This document shows positions 52,109 to 60,342 of a stretch of DNA of 64,000 nt, piece by piece (position 1 is the first letter of the stretch; each line of letters starts with the position of its first letter). The DNA comes from Paraburkholderia sp. LEh10. GTDB lineage: Bacteria > Pseudomonadota > Gammaproteobacteria > Burkholderiales > Burkholderiaceae. Where the stretch lies: positions 48,491 to 112,490 of the forward strand of contig NZ_JAGIPX010000028.1 in the NCBI RefSeq assembly GCF_017814945.1, given 5' to 3'. The notes under the pieces are model-generated. The model was not told the origin of the DNA. It did no database searches and saw nothing but the letters and a program-made list of their open reading frames with translations. The position numbers and the translations under genes were made by a program.

Positions 52109-53050
52109 TCAGGCGTGAAAACCCGGCAGAACGTCGGCAGCCAGTTCCTCCAGCACATCGCGCACGGGGCGGTCCGACGTCAGATTCAGCGTCACGTGAT
52201 GCGTGCCGTTCTCGCGCATTTCGTCCAGCAGCGCATGCAGCGCGCGCCGTCCCGCGCGATATCCCAGCGACAGCGGCGCAGCGGCCTCACGTGAGTCGTC
52301 GCTCAGATCCAGCCGCATCGCGACGCCGAATGCGCGAAACGCGGGCTCCTGCAGGCGATCGACGGCTGCGCGCCACATGCTATGCCGTGCGCGCTGTGTT
52401 TCCGGTTCACGGTGGTAGGTCATCCAGCCGATCGAATGGCGCGCGATCCAGTCCACACTCTGTCCGCCGGAGCCGACGGCAAGCATCGGCACGTGCAGCG
52501 GCGGCTGCGGCAGCAGCATGAACTCGGGTGCATCTTCCGGACGGCGATCGGGGATCACGCGCGGTGCTTCGCCGAGCGCGGCCGCGACGGTCTCCCAATG
52601 CGTGCGGTACAACTCGCGCCGCTCTTGCGGATCGCGTCCGAACGCCGCGTACTCGGGCGGCCGGTCGCCCGAGCCGAGGCCCAGAATGAACCGGCCATCC
52701 GACAGCGTTTGCACGGACCCCGCACCCTTCGCGATATGCAGTGGATGACGCAGCGTCAGCACGATCGCGCCGCTCGCCAGCGCGATTTGCGTCGTGCGCG
52801 TGGCGAGTGCGCCGAGCAACACCCATGGGTCGAGATGGCCGACGGGGTCCGGATAGTCGGCGCTGTTCAACGGCACGTCGCGCACCCACAGCGCGCGAAA
52901 ACCCAGCGCGTCGGCGAGCGCCGCGAATTCGAGCTGTTCGCGGAAGTCCGCGACGATCCCGCCCGCGCGTAGCAACGGCAGAGTCAGCCCGATCGACAGG
53001 CGGCCTTCGGAAAACACTCGGCGATCGATAGTGGAGTCGGCAGGGGGCAT
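52109..53050 (-). CDS. LLM-class (luciferase-like) flavin oxidoreductase
   Basis: 313 residues. Pattern of the family: LSIGLTLPLL, FAALADALGFRALWVRDVPL, DPWVLLGALATRTTQIALASGAIVLTLRHPLHIAKGAGSVQTLSDGRFILGLGSGDRPPEYAAFG, then PMLAVGSGGQSVDWIARHSIGWMTY. Expected to use FMNH2 or F420; monooxygenase or reductase, substrate unknown. ATG 53050 is chosen; the frame is open to 53341 without homology. Confidence 0.85.
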   Translation of the reverse strand: MPPADSTIDRRVFSEGRLSIGLTLPLLRAGGIVADFREQLEFAALADALGFRALWVRDVPLNSADYPDPVGHLDPWVLLGALATRTTQIALASGAIVLTLRHPLHIAKGAGSVQTLSDGRFILGLGSGDRPPEYAAFGRDPQERRELYRTHWETVAAALGEAPRVIPDRRPEDAPEFMLLPQPPLHVPMLAVGSGGQSVDWIARHSIGWMTYHREPETQRARHSMWRAAVDRLQEPAFRAFGVAMRLDLSDDSREAAAPLSLGYRAGRRALHALLDEMRENGTHHVTLNLTSDRPVRDVLEELAADVLPGFHA

Positions 53051-53357
53051 CGAGGTTTCGTCTGTCGCGGCGCGGCGGCCGTGCTGCCGACGATCGCGGC
53101 AACTGCCACGGCGACGGCGATTGGAGGAATCCGATCCTAGCATCGCCGCGCAAACGGTACGGACGAAGGGCTCATCGACCCTGATGTCTGCATGGACAAA
53201 ACCGTCCGTATTCCATTGTTTGGAATTTGGGAACTGTGATTTCAATCTATGAGCATAGAAGTTTGATAGGACTCGCCTAAACTCCTCCTCAATCGACGCC
53301 GCGCCAAAACACCAGGTTGCGACGCTTTCCTGATTCAACACTTTGTGGAGTTACATC
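53051..53357. other. Divergent intergenic region
   Basis: Between the LLM gene (minus) and the small exported protein gene (plus). An AT-richer patch at 53200-53290 likely carries both promoters. No gene, RNA or operator recognised. Confidence 0.4.
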
Positions 53358-53636
53358 ATGAAAACCCGTCTTATCGCTGCGTTGCTCGTCGCTGTGTCCG
53401 CTGCTGTTGCCGCGCCCGCATTCGCTTCGGGTTACGGCCCGGCGCCGTTCTATCGCCCGTCCGTCGGTGCGCCCGCTTCGCAACGCGGTGTCAGCGCGCA
53501 AACCTTCGCAGCCGAGCGCAACGAAGCCGTCGACGCGAACACTGCGGTGGGTGGCGTGATCGGCGCGTCGTCGCAATCGGGCAGCCGTCAGGCCGTGCAG
53601 GAAGCGCGCGACGTCAACGTGTTCAAGGGTCATTGA
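53358..53636 (+). CDS. Small exported protein, function unknown
   Basis: 92 residues: signal peptide MKTRLIAALLVAVSAAVAAPAFA, then a mature part with SQRGVSAQTFAAERNEAVDANTAVGGVIG and a C-terminal DVNVFKGH. Resembles the many small periplasmic proteins of Burkholderia but lacks a clear DUF4148 pattern. It is 60 bases before the next gene in the same direction and probably co-transcribed. Confidence 0.7.
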   Translation: MKTRLIAALLVAVSAAVAAPAFASGYGPAPFYRPSVGAPASQRGVSAQTFAAERNEAVDANTAVGGVIGASSQSGSRQAVQEARDVNVFKGH

Positions 53637-53696
53637 TCGCGCCGCGCGGCGAGCGAGTCGAGTCGCCGCGCCGACGATGATCGCAGGAGATCATCC

Positions 53697-54008
53697 ATGA
53701 AAGCATTCTTCGAAGGGCTGGTGTTGCTCGCCGCCGTGATCGCGTATTTCGTCCCGGCGATCGTCGCCGATGCGCGCGAGCGCGACGATGCATTTGCGTT
53801 GACGATCTTCAACGTGCTGTTCGGCTGGACCGTGATCGGCTGGATTGCCGCGTTCGTGTGGGCGCGGCATCGCGTGAGCGAGAAGCGCCTCGCCAACGTC
53901 GCGACGAACATGCGTCGCGCAGTGGGCCGCGTGACGATCGCGAAGATCGTTGCGCGTTCGCGCCGTGCACGCGCGGCACGTCGACAGTCGGCGATGTCGG
54001 CGTTGTAA
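53697..54008 (+). CDS. Superinfection-immunity-type (Imm) membrane protein
   Basis: 103 residues with two membrane helices: GLVLLAAVIAYFVPAIVADAR and TIFNVLFGWTVIGWIAAFVWA. The spacing and the NxLxGWTVIGWIxAxVWA segment match the Imm_superinfect family, named after phage T4 Imm, which blocks DNA entry of superinfecting phage. The basic tail (RAVGRVTIAKIVARSRRARAARR) is extra. No phage genes surround it; in bacteria such genes are common and mostly untested. AGGAG precedes the ATG. Confidence 0.75.
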   Translation: MKAFFEGLVLLAAVIAYFVPAIVADARERDDAFALTIFNVLFGWTVIGWIAAFVWARHRVSEKRLANVATNMRRAVGRVTIAKIVARSRRARAARRQSAMSAL

Positions 54009-54025
54009 TTCGCGCGGTCGATGAA

Positions 54026-54058
54026 GCCGCCGGCCTGTCTCGGGCCGGCGGCTTTGTT
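54026..54058 (+). terminator. Rho-independent terminator
   Basis: Perfect 10-bp GC stem (54026-54035 with 54043-54052) followed by TTTGTTT, 18 bases after the Imm-type gene. Confidence 0.85.
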
Positions 54059-54147
54059 TCAGGCGGGAACGAAAGCGCTTCCAGCCCGCGGCGTTGCACT
54101 GGGCGGACCGCAATTCATACGGATTCCGATCTAAATGGCGGCTTGCG

Positions 54148-54621
54148 TTACCACAAGGCCGTCGTCCATCCGCCGAGCCGCACATCCTGCAACGCGTCGC
54201 GCAGGTTCTGCACGAACGCGTCGGCGCGCTGATACCGGGTTTGCACGCGCGGATCGTAGCGGCGGTCCAACGCCAACACATCGACGATGCCGCGCGTCGA
54301 AACGCTCGTGTCGAGATCCGAGATATCCGTGACCTTGGCCCACGTGCAGCGCGTGATTTCGTTGCTGGGCACGGGTGTATCGCGCTCGTCGATGTGCGCG
54401 GCGAACACGTGATGACACGTGCGCGTGCCCGCGAACTCGAACAGATACTGCATGCCGATCGCCTGAAGCCGCGTTTCTTCCATCAGTTCGCGCATCGCGG
54501 CCGTTTCGAAAGTCTCGCCGGCATCGGGCTTGCCGCCCGGCAGCGACCAGCGCGAGTTCGTCTTTCCGACCAGCAGAATCCGCGTGCCCATCCGGCACAC
54601 GATAGTCGCACGTTGCTTCAC
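54148..54621 (-). CDS. Nudix hydrolase
   Basis: 157 residues from GTG 54621, which has GGAAGAG seven bases upstream; the frame is open to 54786 without homology. The Nudix box is complete: GGKPDAGETFETAAMRELMEET (G30, E36, R44-E45, E48-E49) coordinating Mg2+. It hydrolyses a nucleoside diphosphate linked to another group; substrate unknown. The Nudix fold ends about residue 130 and a short C-terminus follows. Confidence 0.88.
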   Translation of the reverse strand: MKQRATIVCRMGTRILLVGKTNSRWSLPGGKPDAGETFETAAMRELMEETRLQAIGMQYLFEFAGTRTCHHVFAAHIDERDTPVPSNEITRCTWAKVTDISDLDTSVSTRGIVDVLALDRRYDPRVQTRYQRADAFVQNLRDALQDVRLGGWTTALW

Positions 54622-55090
54622 GGTGTCTCTTCCATATCGGGACGCGAAAGCAGGCGTAGCACGCCGCATGCCGCGAGATGGCGCTCTGAGTCGCCATGCG
54701 GCCGTATTGTCCGCCGATCTTCGTTTTTTGGCGTGACACCTTTGTGACAGCGCCCGCCAAACATCACCCGACGTTGTCACACGCATCGTAGAACCTTGAA
54801 CACGACCCCGCGCCGCAGGGCGCGAAGGCGCATCGATCGCGGGTCGCGACGGCCGCTAGCGGACGTCGCGCTCGCAGGTATGGGTTTGCCACGCCTGAGC
54901 ATGATGCCGGCCGCGGTATCCCGGCGCGCATGCGCCACCGCGCGTCGCAAGGAAGAACATCTGCTCGTCGATCCGCGCTGCGCCGCAGCGCCAGCGTCGT
55001 CGGTCGCGGGTACGTCAAGTGCTGACAAGGACTGATTCGGCCGCTTTAGTCGACGGCAATTGCGTCGACCTTACAACAGGGAGGTAAGCC
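54622..55090. other. Gap without a confident gene
   Basis: Short Arg-rich open frames on both strands look like chance reading of GC-rich DNA. TTGTGACAGCGCCCGCC near 54735 and the stretch before 55091 may hold promoters. Nothing else seen. Confidence 0.4.
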
Positions 55091-56557
55091 ATGAGCGATC
55101 ATCAGTCTTCGAATGCACCCGATCCCACGCGCCGCAAGATACTGGCTGCGCTCGCGGGCACGGTCGCGTTGTCGGCGTGTGGCGGAGGGGGTGGGGGCGG
55201 GGGCTCGTCGGGCAGCACGGGGACGACGAGCGGCATCCCGCCTGATCGGGCCAGCCTGCCACGACCCGCATTGCCGAACCCGGCGACATCGGGCGTCGAT
55301 CATATCGTCCTCGTCACGATGGAAAACCGTTCGTTCGATCACATGTTCGGCTGGGTGCCCAATGCGGAACACCAGCAGATCCGCCAGTTCCGCGACGCAT
55401 TCGGGCAGACGCAAACGTCGTTCGCGTTGACGTCGAACGCTGCGTACGGATTCCAGGCCTGCTCGTTCTCCGACCCGAACCACCTGTATAGCGCCGGGCG
55501 CGTTCATCTCGCCAACGGCGCGATGAACGGCTTCCTGCTGACGCCCGGCACGAGTCTGTTGCGCGGCGATCTGCTTCCCATCGGCTATCTGGTCGAGGCC
55601 GATCTCGACTTCTATCGAGGCGCGGTCACGCAATACACGGTTTGCGACTACTACATGACGGGCGTTCTGTCGGCGACGTTTCCGAACCGTCTCTATCTGC
55701 ATAGCGGCGAGACCGATCGTCTCGAGGACACCACGGGTACGTCGTCGCTACCGACCATCTGGGACCGGCTCGACGCGAAGAACGTCTCGTCGGCGTACTA
55801 CTTCCACGACGTCCCGTTCACCGCGCTGTACGGCAACCGTTATGTTCGCCGCTCGAAGTTGTTCGCGGATTTTCTGGCAGATGCGGCGTCGGGCAATCTG
55901 CCGTCGTTCTGCATGGTCGATCCGAGCTTTGAGGGCGAAACGCAGGGCACGTCGAATGACGATCACCCGCACGCGGACGTGCGCAACGGACAGGTGCTGC
56001 TCGGCCGGATCTACGACGCGCTGCGCACGGGGCCGAAGTGGAGCACGACGCTGATGATCATCGTGTACGACGAATGGGGCGGCTTCATGGAGCATGCAGT
56101 GCCGCCCGTCAAGCCCGTCTCGACGGCGGAGCAGGGTGTCGGCAACGACGGCCGGCTCGGCTTTCGCGTGCCGTGCATGCTGCTCGGGCCGCGCGTGCGC
56201 GCGAACGTGGTGTCGCGCTATCCGTTCGATCCCAGTTCGATTCATCAACTGATTGCGTGGCGCTTCGGCCTCGATCCGCTGGGCGTGCGCGCGAGCGACC
56301 CGGGCACCGTCAACATGGCCTACGCGCTCGATTTCACCGACGCCGCGCGCACCGACGCGCCCGCGATTGCGGTGACGCAGGGCACGTTCGGCGTCGCCTG
56401 CTCGACGGCTGGGATCATTCCGGGGCTAGGCGGCGTCGATCACAGCCAGCAGATTCCAGCGACGCCGGCATCGGAACCGGCCGCCAATCCGCCGGGCGGC
56501 CGCTTTGCCGAGTTGCGCGCGAAGGCGACCGCGCTCGGTTTCCCGGCCGGCATGTAG
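55091..56557 (+). CDS. Phosphoesterase-family lipoprotein (acid phosphatase / phospholipase C-like)
   Basis: 488 residues. Twin-Arg N-terminus (TRRKILAALAGTVALSAC) with a lipobox Cys at 30, then poly-Gly. Catalytic segments of the phosphoesterase family: HIVLVTMENRSFDHMFGW, the later SFCMVDPSFEGETQGTSNDDHPHADVRNGQ and MIIVYDEWGGFMEHAVPP, and a metal-binding GFRVPCMLLGPRVR. Family members act on phospholipids or other phosphate esters in the periplasm or outside. GGAGG precedes the ATG. It is single-gene and faces the patatin operon. Confidence 0.88.
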   Translation: MSDHQSSNAPDPTRRKILAALAGTVALSACGGGGGGGGSSGSTGTTSGIPPDRASLPRPALPNPATSGVDHIVLVTMENRSFDHMFGWVPNAEHQQIRQFRDAFGQTQTSFALTSNAAYGFQACSFSDPNHLYSAGRVHLANGAMNGFLLTPGTSLLRGDLLPIGYLVEADLDFYRGAVTQYTVCDYYMTGVLSATFPNRLYLHSGETDRLEDTTGTSSLPTIWDRLDAKNVSSAYYFHDVPFTALYGNRYVRRSKLFADFLADAASGNLPSFCMVDPSFEGETQGTSNDDHPHADVRNGQVLLGRIYDALRTGPKWSTTLMIIVYDEWGGFMEHAVPPVKPVSTAEQGVGNDGRLGFRVPCMLLGPRVRANVVSRYPFDPSSIHQLIAWRFGLDPLGVRASDPGTVNMAYALDFTDAARTDAPAIAVTQGTFGVACSTAGIIPGLGGVDHSQQIPATPASEPAANPPGGRFAELRAKATALGFPAGM

Positions 56558-56655
56558 ATTCCGCGCACCTTCGGGGCCGCATGAGAATGCGGCTCTGCAA
56601 CGGAGGTCGCAAAGCCGCAAAGGCGTCGGCAACGACGGCTTCAATCCGCGCGGCG

Positions 56656-57909
56656 CTACGCGGCTTCCTTGCGGCTCTTGCCCAACGCGGTTTCGACGGT
56701 TTCCTTGTCGGACTGAGGCACGCTGCCGACAGGGCGGTGCACGTCATGCGTGACGAAGCCCAGCTCGCGGCTCGGCACGTCGAACCATTCGCGATGCGAG
56801 AACGAATCGCGAATGTCGTCGAGGCCGCTTTGCCAGTGTTCGAGCATCGTATCCATGCTGAACTCGTAGTCCTTGTAGTGGCCTTCGTACGGCTTGTTCT
56901 TGTAAATCAGATGCACGACATTGATCGCGCTGCCATCGGCTGCCTTTTCGGCAAGACGGAATAGCGGGTCCGCTTTCAGCACCGATGTCGGCACGTGTTC
57001 GAGCAGTTCCTTGATGAAGCGCGCGTGCTTCTGCCGTTCAGCGAGCATGTTGGTGATTGCGCGCGTGCGGCTCGAGTACTGAATGTCTTTCGCGCGTTCC
57101 GAAATGTCGAGAAAGTCACCGGGCGCATTGCCGCGCGCGCTCCACAGGTCGACCTGGAAAACCAGCGTGTCCTTGTGATCCGAATCGCGCAGCACTTCCG
57201 TGAGAGGCGTGTTCGAAACGAGTCCGCCATCCCAGTAGTATTCGCCGTCGATCTCGACAGCGGGAAAGCCTGGCGGCAACGCGCCCGACGCCATGAAATG
57301 CTCCGGCGCGAGCCGCATTTTGCGGTTGTCGAAATACGTGAGATTGCCCGTGCGCACATTCACTGCGCCCACGGACACACGAATGTCGCCATCGTTGATG
57401 CGATCGAAGTCCGCGAATCGCAGCAGCGTCGCCTTCAGCACGGCCGTGTCGTAGTAACTCACGCGGCTCGGGTCCAGCTTGCCGAGCCCCGCAACGGGCA
57501 GCGGAAAGCGCGGCGCGAAAAAGCCGGGCTGACCTTCCGTCAACGCGCGGCCCGCCGCCCACATGCTCGCCCACTTGCGCGACAGGTCGTGCAGGCCGAG
57601 ACCGGGCAACGTCCATGCGCTGACGCTGCCAACCCAGTCGAGCGGATGGCAGATCGCGTTCCAGAAGCCGCGCAAGGCTTCCACACGGTTTTCCGGCGCA
57701 TTGCCCGCGATGATCGCCGTATTCAGTGCGCCGATCGACACGCCCGCGATCCAGTCAGGCTCGACGCCGACTTCCGCCAGCCCTTCGACGACGCCCGCCT
57801 GATAAGAGCCGAGCGCGCCGCCGCCTTGCAGCACCAGCGCGATCTCGTCGTAGCGCGGCAACACAAACGGCTCCCGCTGCGCGCTGATTTTTTTTGTGTT
57901 GCTGCGCAT
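56656..57909 (-). CDS. Patatin-like phospholipase (with DUF3734-type C-terminus)
   Basis: 417 residues. Oxyanion loop LVLQGGGALGSYQAG (26-40), nucleophile S58 in GVSIG, and DGG in EYYWDGGLVSNTPL form the catalytic Ser-Asp dyad. The C-terminal part (SSRTRAITNMLAERQKHARFIKELLEHVP, DYEFSMDTMLEHWQSGLDDI) fits DUF3734. It hydrolyses lipid acyl esters in the cytoplasm or at the membrane. It follows hbdH by nine bases in one operon with adc. This gene order occurs in other Burkholderiaceae as I recall. Confidence 0.9.
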   Translation of the reverse strand: MRSNTKKISAQREPFVLPRYDEIALVLQGGGALGSYQAGVVEGLAEVGVEPDWIAGVSIGALNTAIIAGNAPENRVEALRGFWNAICHPLDWVGSVSAWTLPGLGLHDLSRKWASMWAAGRALTEGQPGFFAPRFPLPVAGLGKLDPSRVSYYDTAVLKATLLRFADFDRINDGDIRVSVGAVNVRTGNLTYFDNRKMRLAPEHFMASGALPPGFPAVEIDGEYYWDGGLVSNTPLTEVLRDSDHKDTLVFQVDLWSARGNAPGDFLDISERAKDIQYSSRTRAITNMLAERQKHARFIKELLEHVPTSVLKADPLFRLAEKAADGSAINVVHLIYKNKPYEGHYKDYEFSMDTMLEHWQSGLDDIRDSFSHREWFDVPSRELGFVTHDVHRPVGSVPQSDKETVETALGKSRKEAA

Positions 57910-57918
57910 GCGCGCTCC

Positions 57919-58701
57919 TTATTTCATCGACCAGCCGTGGCTGACGATCACCGACTGTCCCGTCAGCGCCGCCGATTCGAAGCCGGCAAGGAACGCAACC
58001 GTGTTCGCGACGTCTTCCACCGTCGTGAACTCGCCGTCGACCGTTTCCTTCAGCATTACGTTCTTGACGACTTCTTCCTCGCTGATGCCAAGCGCCTTCG
58101 CCTGTTCGGGAATCTGCTTGTCGACGAGCGGCGTGCGGACAAAGCCCGGACACACGACGTTCGCGCGCACGCCGCGTGGACCGCCTTCCTTCGCGACTAC
58201 GCGAGCAAGGCCGAGCAGCCCGTGCTTTGCCGTCACATAGGCCGACTTCAGCTTCGACGCTTCATGCGAGTGCACCGAGCCCATATAGACGATCGAGCCG
58301 CCGCGCTTGCTGTCGTACATATGCCTGATAGCCGCTTTGGTCGTGAGGAAGGCACCGTCGAGATGAATCGCGAGCATCTTCTTCCAGTCGGAAAATGCAT
58401 ACTCGTCGATGGGCGCCACGATCTGAATGCCCGCATTCGACACGAGCACATCGATGCCGCCAAGTTCCTTCACCGCGCGTTCGACGCCTGCGTTTACGGC
58501 TTCTTCATTCGTCACGTCCATTGCAACGGCGATTGCCTTGCCGCCTTCTGCCACGATGCTGGCCGCGACTTTTTGTGCGTTCTCGAGATTCAGATCCGCA
58601 ATGACGACGGCGGCGCCGAGGTTCGCGAGCTTGCGCGCGCACTGTTCGCCAATTCCGCTTGCTGCACCCGTGACGAGTGCGACTTTATTTTGCAGCGACA
58701 T
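57919..58701 (-). CDS. hbdH: D-3-hydroxybutyrate dehydrogenase (SDR family)
   Basis: 260 residues. Rossmann motif TGAASGIGEQ (11-20), NAG (89-91), and catalytic S142, Y155, K159 (SAYVTAKHG). The C-terminal VANTVAFLAGFESAALTGQSVIVSHGWSMK is characteristic of bacterial 3-hydroxybutyrate dehydrogenases. It interconverts 3-hydroxybutyrate and acetoacetate with NAD. It sits between adc and the patatin gene, so acetoacetate made here can be decarboxylated by the Adc enzyme. Confidence 0.93.
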   Translation of the reverse strand: MSLQNKVALVTGAASGIGEQCARKLANLGAAVVIADLNLENAQKVAASIVAEGGKAIAVAMDVTNEEAVNAGVERAVKELGGIDVLVSNAGIQIVAPIDEYAFSDWKKMLAIHLDGAFLTTKAAIRHMYDSKRGGSIVYMGSVHSHEASKLKSAYVTAKHGLLGLARVVAKEGGPRGVRANVVCPGFVRTPLVDKQIPEQAKALGISEEEVVKNVMLKETVDGEFTTVEDVANTVAFLAGFESAALTGQSVIVSHGWSMK

Positions 58702-58721
58702 ATTATTTCCCGTTGAATGGT

Positions 58722-59531
58722 TTAGAGAGCGAGTTCGAGCGCGTCGTCATTCGACTTCTTCGTGGTCCGCGTTGCCGCTTGAACAGGCGCGAGATAGTCG
58801 AACGCAACTTCGCCGATGTCGAGCGTGAGATTCGCAATCACATGACGCGCGCCGACCACGCGCTTGACGGGCAGATCCGCGATGGGCGCCAGCGCATGCG
58901 GATGCAGTTCGAGCGCGGCGGGGCCGCTCCATGCGCCCAGCACGGTCACGTCGCGCAGATAAAAACGCACGAGTTCGCAAATGCGCGCCGTGCCATCGAC
59001 ATGCGGAATCACCTTCAGCAGATAGTTCGGCGTATCGGCGAGCTTTGCGCGCTCGGCTTCGATATCGAGCGTGCGATGCTTGTAGCCCATCGTGCCCGTT
59101 GCGATGCGCTGCGTGCCGTAGTCGAGCGTGCCGAGCAGCGTGTCGTTGCCGTCGACGCTCAGCGTCGGACGTGCGAGTTTCTTCGGAAAGCCCCAGATTT
59201 CGCGGCCGCCCGCTATCGGGCCTTCGTCGTCGAGGTACATCGAGTGCGTGTAATTCGCGAGGCGTCCATCCATGTCGCGCACGGAGATCACCTGGCCGCT
59301 TTCCGTGTAGTCGCCGAAACCCGACGAATCCGGCATGCGGATGAATTCATAATGGACCAGCGCGTTTTCCGGTTTCAGCGGCTCGGGCACAACGGCGCGC
59401 AGCGCATCGATATCCGTTTCATACGAGATGATGAAGTACTCCCGATTGAGAAAACGAAACGGCGGGCGAGGATAGGCGGGATTGTGAACGGGCATCGCGA
59501 AAGCAGACTGCCGGATTGACTTGATGTCCAT
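58722..59531 (-). CDS. adc: Acetoacetate decarboxylase
   Basis: 269 residues. The Schiff-base Lys region is intact: GGREIWGFPKKLARP with K117-K118, equivalent to K115-K116 of the Clostridium enzyme. Also EFIRMPDSSGFGDYTESGQVI and TGTMGYKHRTLD. It converts acetoacetate to acetone and CO2. It heads the three-gene operon; AGAGGA precedes the ATG. About 570 bases upstream (59532-60099) have no other gene in this direction, and carry the possible RNA below. Confidence 0.95.
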   Translation of the reverse strand: MDIKSIRQSAFAMPVHNPAYPRPPFRFLNREYFIISYETDIDALRAVVPEPLKPENALVHYEFIRMPDSSGFGDYTESGQVISVRDMDGRLANYTHSMYLDDEGPIAGGREIWGFPKKLARPTLSVDGNDTLLGTLDYGTQRIATGTMGYKHRTLDIEAERAKLADTPNYLLKVIPHVDGTARICELVRFYLRDVTVLGAWSGPAALELHPHALAPIADLPVKRVVGARHVIANLTLDIGEVAFDYLAPVQAATRTTKKSNDDALELAL

Positions 59532-59811
59532 GAGCTTCCTCTAAACATTCGGTGTTGTTGGAGCACGGCGAATCTTAGAACAAAAGTTTTTCTCGGATCA
59601 CGTTAATTTTTCCAATACACCGTTGGCCTGCACGCAACAGTGATCGAGCCTTTCAGTTCGGTTAATTGAATCGTCAATCATTGTGAGATCCGGCATAAGC
59701 TGTTTTCGTACACGCAATAACGCTGAGCAGGGCGCGAAATAGGGCAATCATTTGAATGGGCGACCGAACTATCGTGACCGCCCGATCGTATTTTAGTTTG
59801 CGTTGCATTTA

Positions 59812-59879
59812 ATCGGATGCGAGTTAATCGTCAGTAATCGGATGCCGCGAAGATATTGAGGCATCCGATCGGTTTTTTT
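59812..59879 (+). ncRNA. Possible small RNA or riboregulator: terminator without an ORF
   Basis: A terminator-like hairpin on the plus strand: 10-bp perfect stem (59837-59846 with 59860-59869), 13-base loop, then CGG and seven T. No ORF lies upstream on this strand for about 300 bases. The left arm ATCGGATGC is also present at 59812-59820, so two copies can compete for the right arm, as in an attenuator. The 5' end and promoter were not located. Confidence 0.4.
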
Positions 59880-60029
59880 GTTTACGTGGACGAGCGGCTG
59901 AGCGCATCGCGGGTGCGCGATGCCGCCTCGCGGATGGATTCATCGGTGTGCCGGCTCGCGTGGGAGTTGGAGCAGTTTCGAGCCTGTCGACGGCTTCCCG
60001 TAAGCGATGCCAAACCCCTTTTTGATTTG

Positions 60030-60058
60030 TTGCGGCGCGTCAGAACCGTCTTTATACT
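60030..60058 (+). promoter_or_regulatory. Sigma-70-like promoter of the 42-aa ORF
   Basis: TTGCGG (60030-60035), 17 bases, TATACT (60053-60058), with the palindrome below overlapping the expected start point. Confidence 0.6.
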
Positions 60059-60059
60059 A

Positions 60060-60083
60060 GGGTTATCACCTAGGGTATAACCC
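60060..60083. promoter_or_regulatory. Palindromic operator GGGTTAT-N10-ATAACCC
   Basis: Perfect 7-bp arms (60060-60066 and 60077-60083). A direct repeat CTAGGG overlaps it. Its position right after the -10 would let a bound protein block transcription of the small gene at 60100. Confidence 0.55.
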
Positions 60084-60099
60084 GTATAAGGAGTTCGAC

Positions 60100-60228
60100 A
60101 TGCAACAAGCTACGACTGCCGCTGTCCCGTCCACGAGCTGGCTTTCGCGTCTGCGCGAACTCGCCATTCGCGCCCTCGATCTGCATCTCCAGCATTGCGC
60201 CGTGCTCGCCGAAGCCTATCGCCGCTGA
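60100..60228 (+). CDS. 42-residue protein, function unknown
   Basis: MQQATTAAVPSTSWLSRLRE, then LAIRALDLHLQHCAVLAEAYRR: one amphipathic helix in the second half. AAGGAG is placed seven bases before the ATG, a promoter and operator lie just upstream, and a terminator follows 15 bases after the stop, so this is a complete small transcription unit. Not recognised. Confidence 0.7.
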   Translation: MQQATTAAVPSTSWLSRLRELAIRALDLHLQHCAVLAEAYRR

Positions 60229-60242
60229 GCATCTTGCATAGA

Positions 60243-60276
60243 GAAGGGGAGTGCCGCGTACTCCCCTTCGTCATTT
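60243..60276 (+). terminator. Terminator of the 42-aa gene
   Basis: Perfect 10-bp stem (60243-60252 with 60260-60269) with a 7-base loop, then GTCATTT. Confidence 0.7.
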
Positions 60277-60342
60277 CAGGCCTCGCAGCCGCATCGCTGA
60301 AGTGGCTACGGCAGCCCGGCGTAACCCTCGTTATCACGGCAA

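Noticed and set aside
51281..52158. Leu/Cys/Ser-rich minus-strand repeat proteins opposite the xthA tail
   Set aside because: They are antisense reading of the SAGKQ repeat; no start signal and wrong codon bias.
54796..55035. 79-residue Arg-rich ORF before the phosphoesterase gene
   Set aside because: Composition and missing start signals indicate chance.
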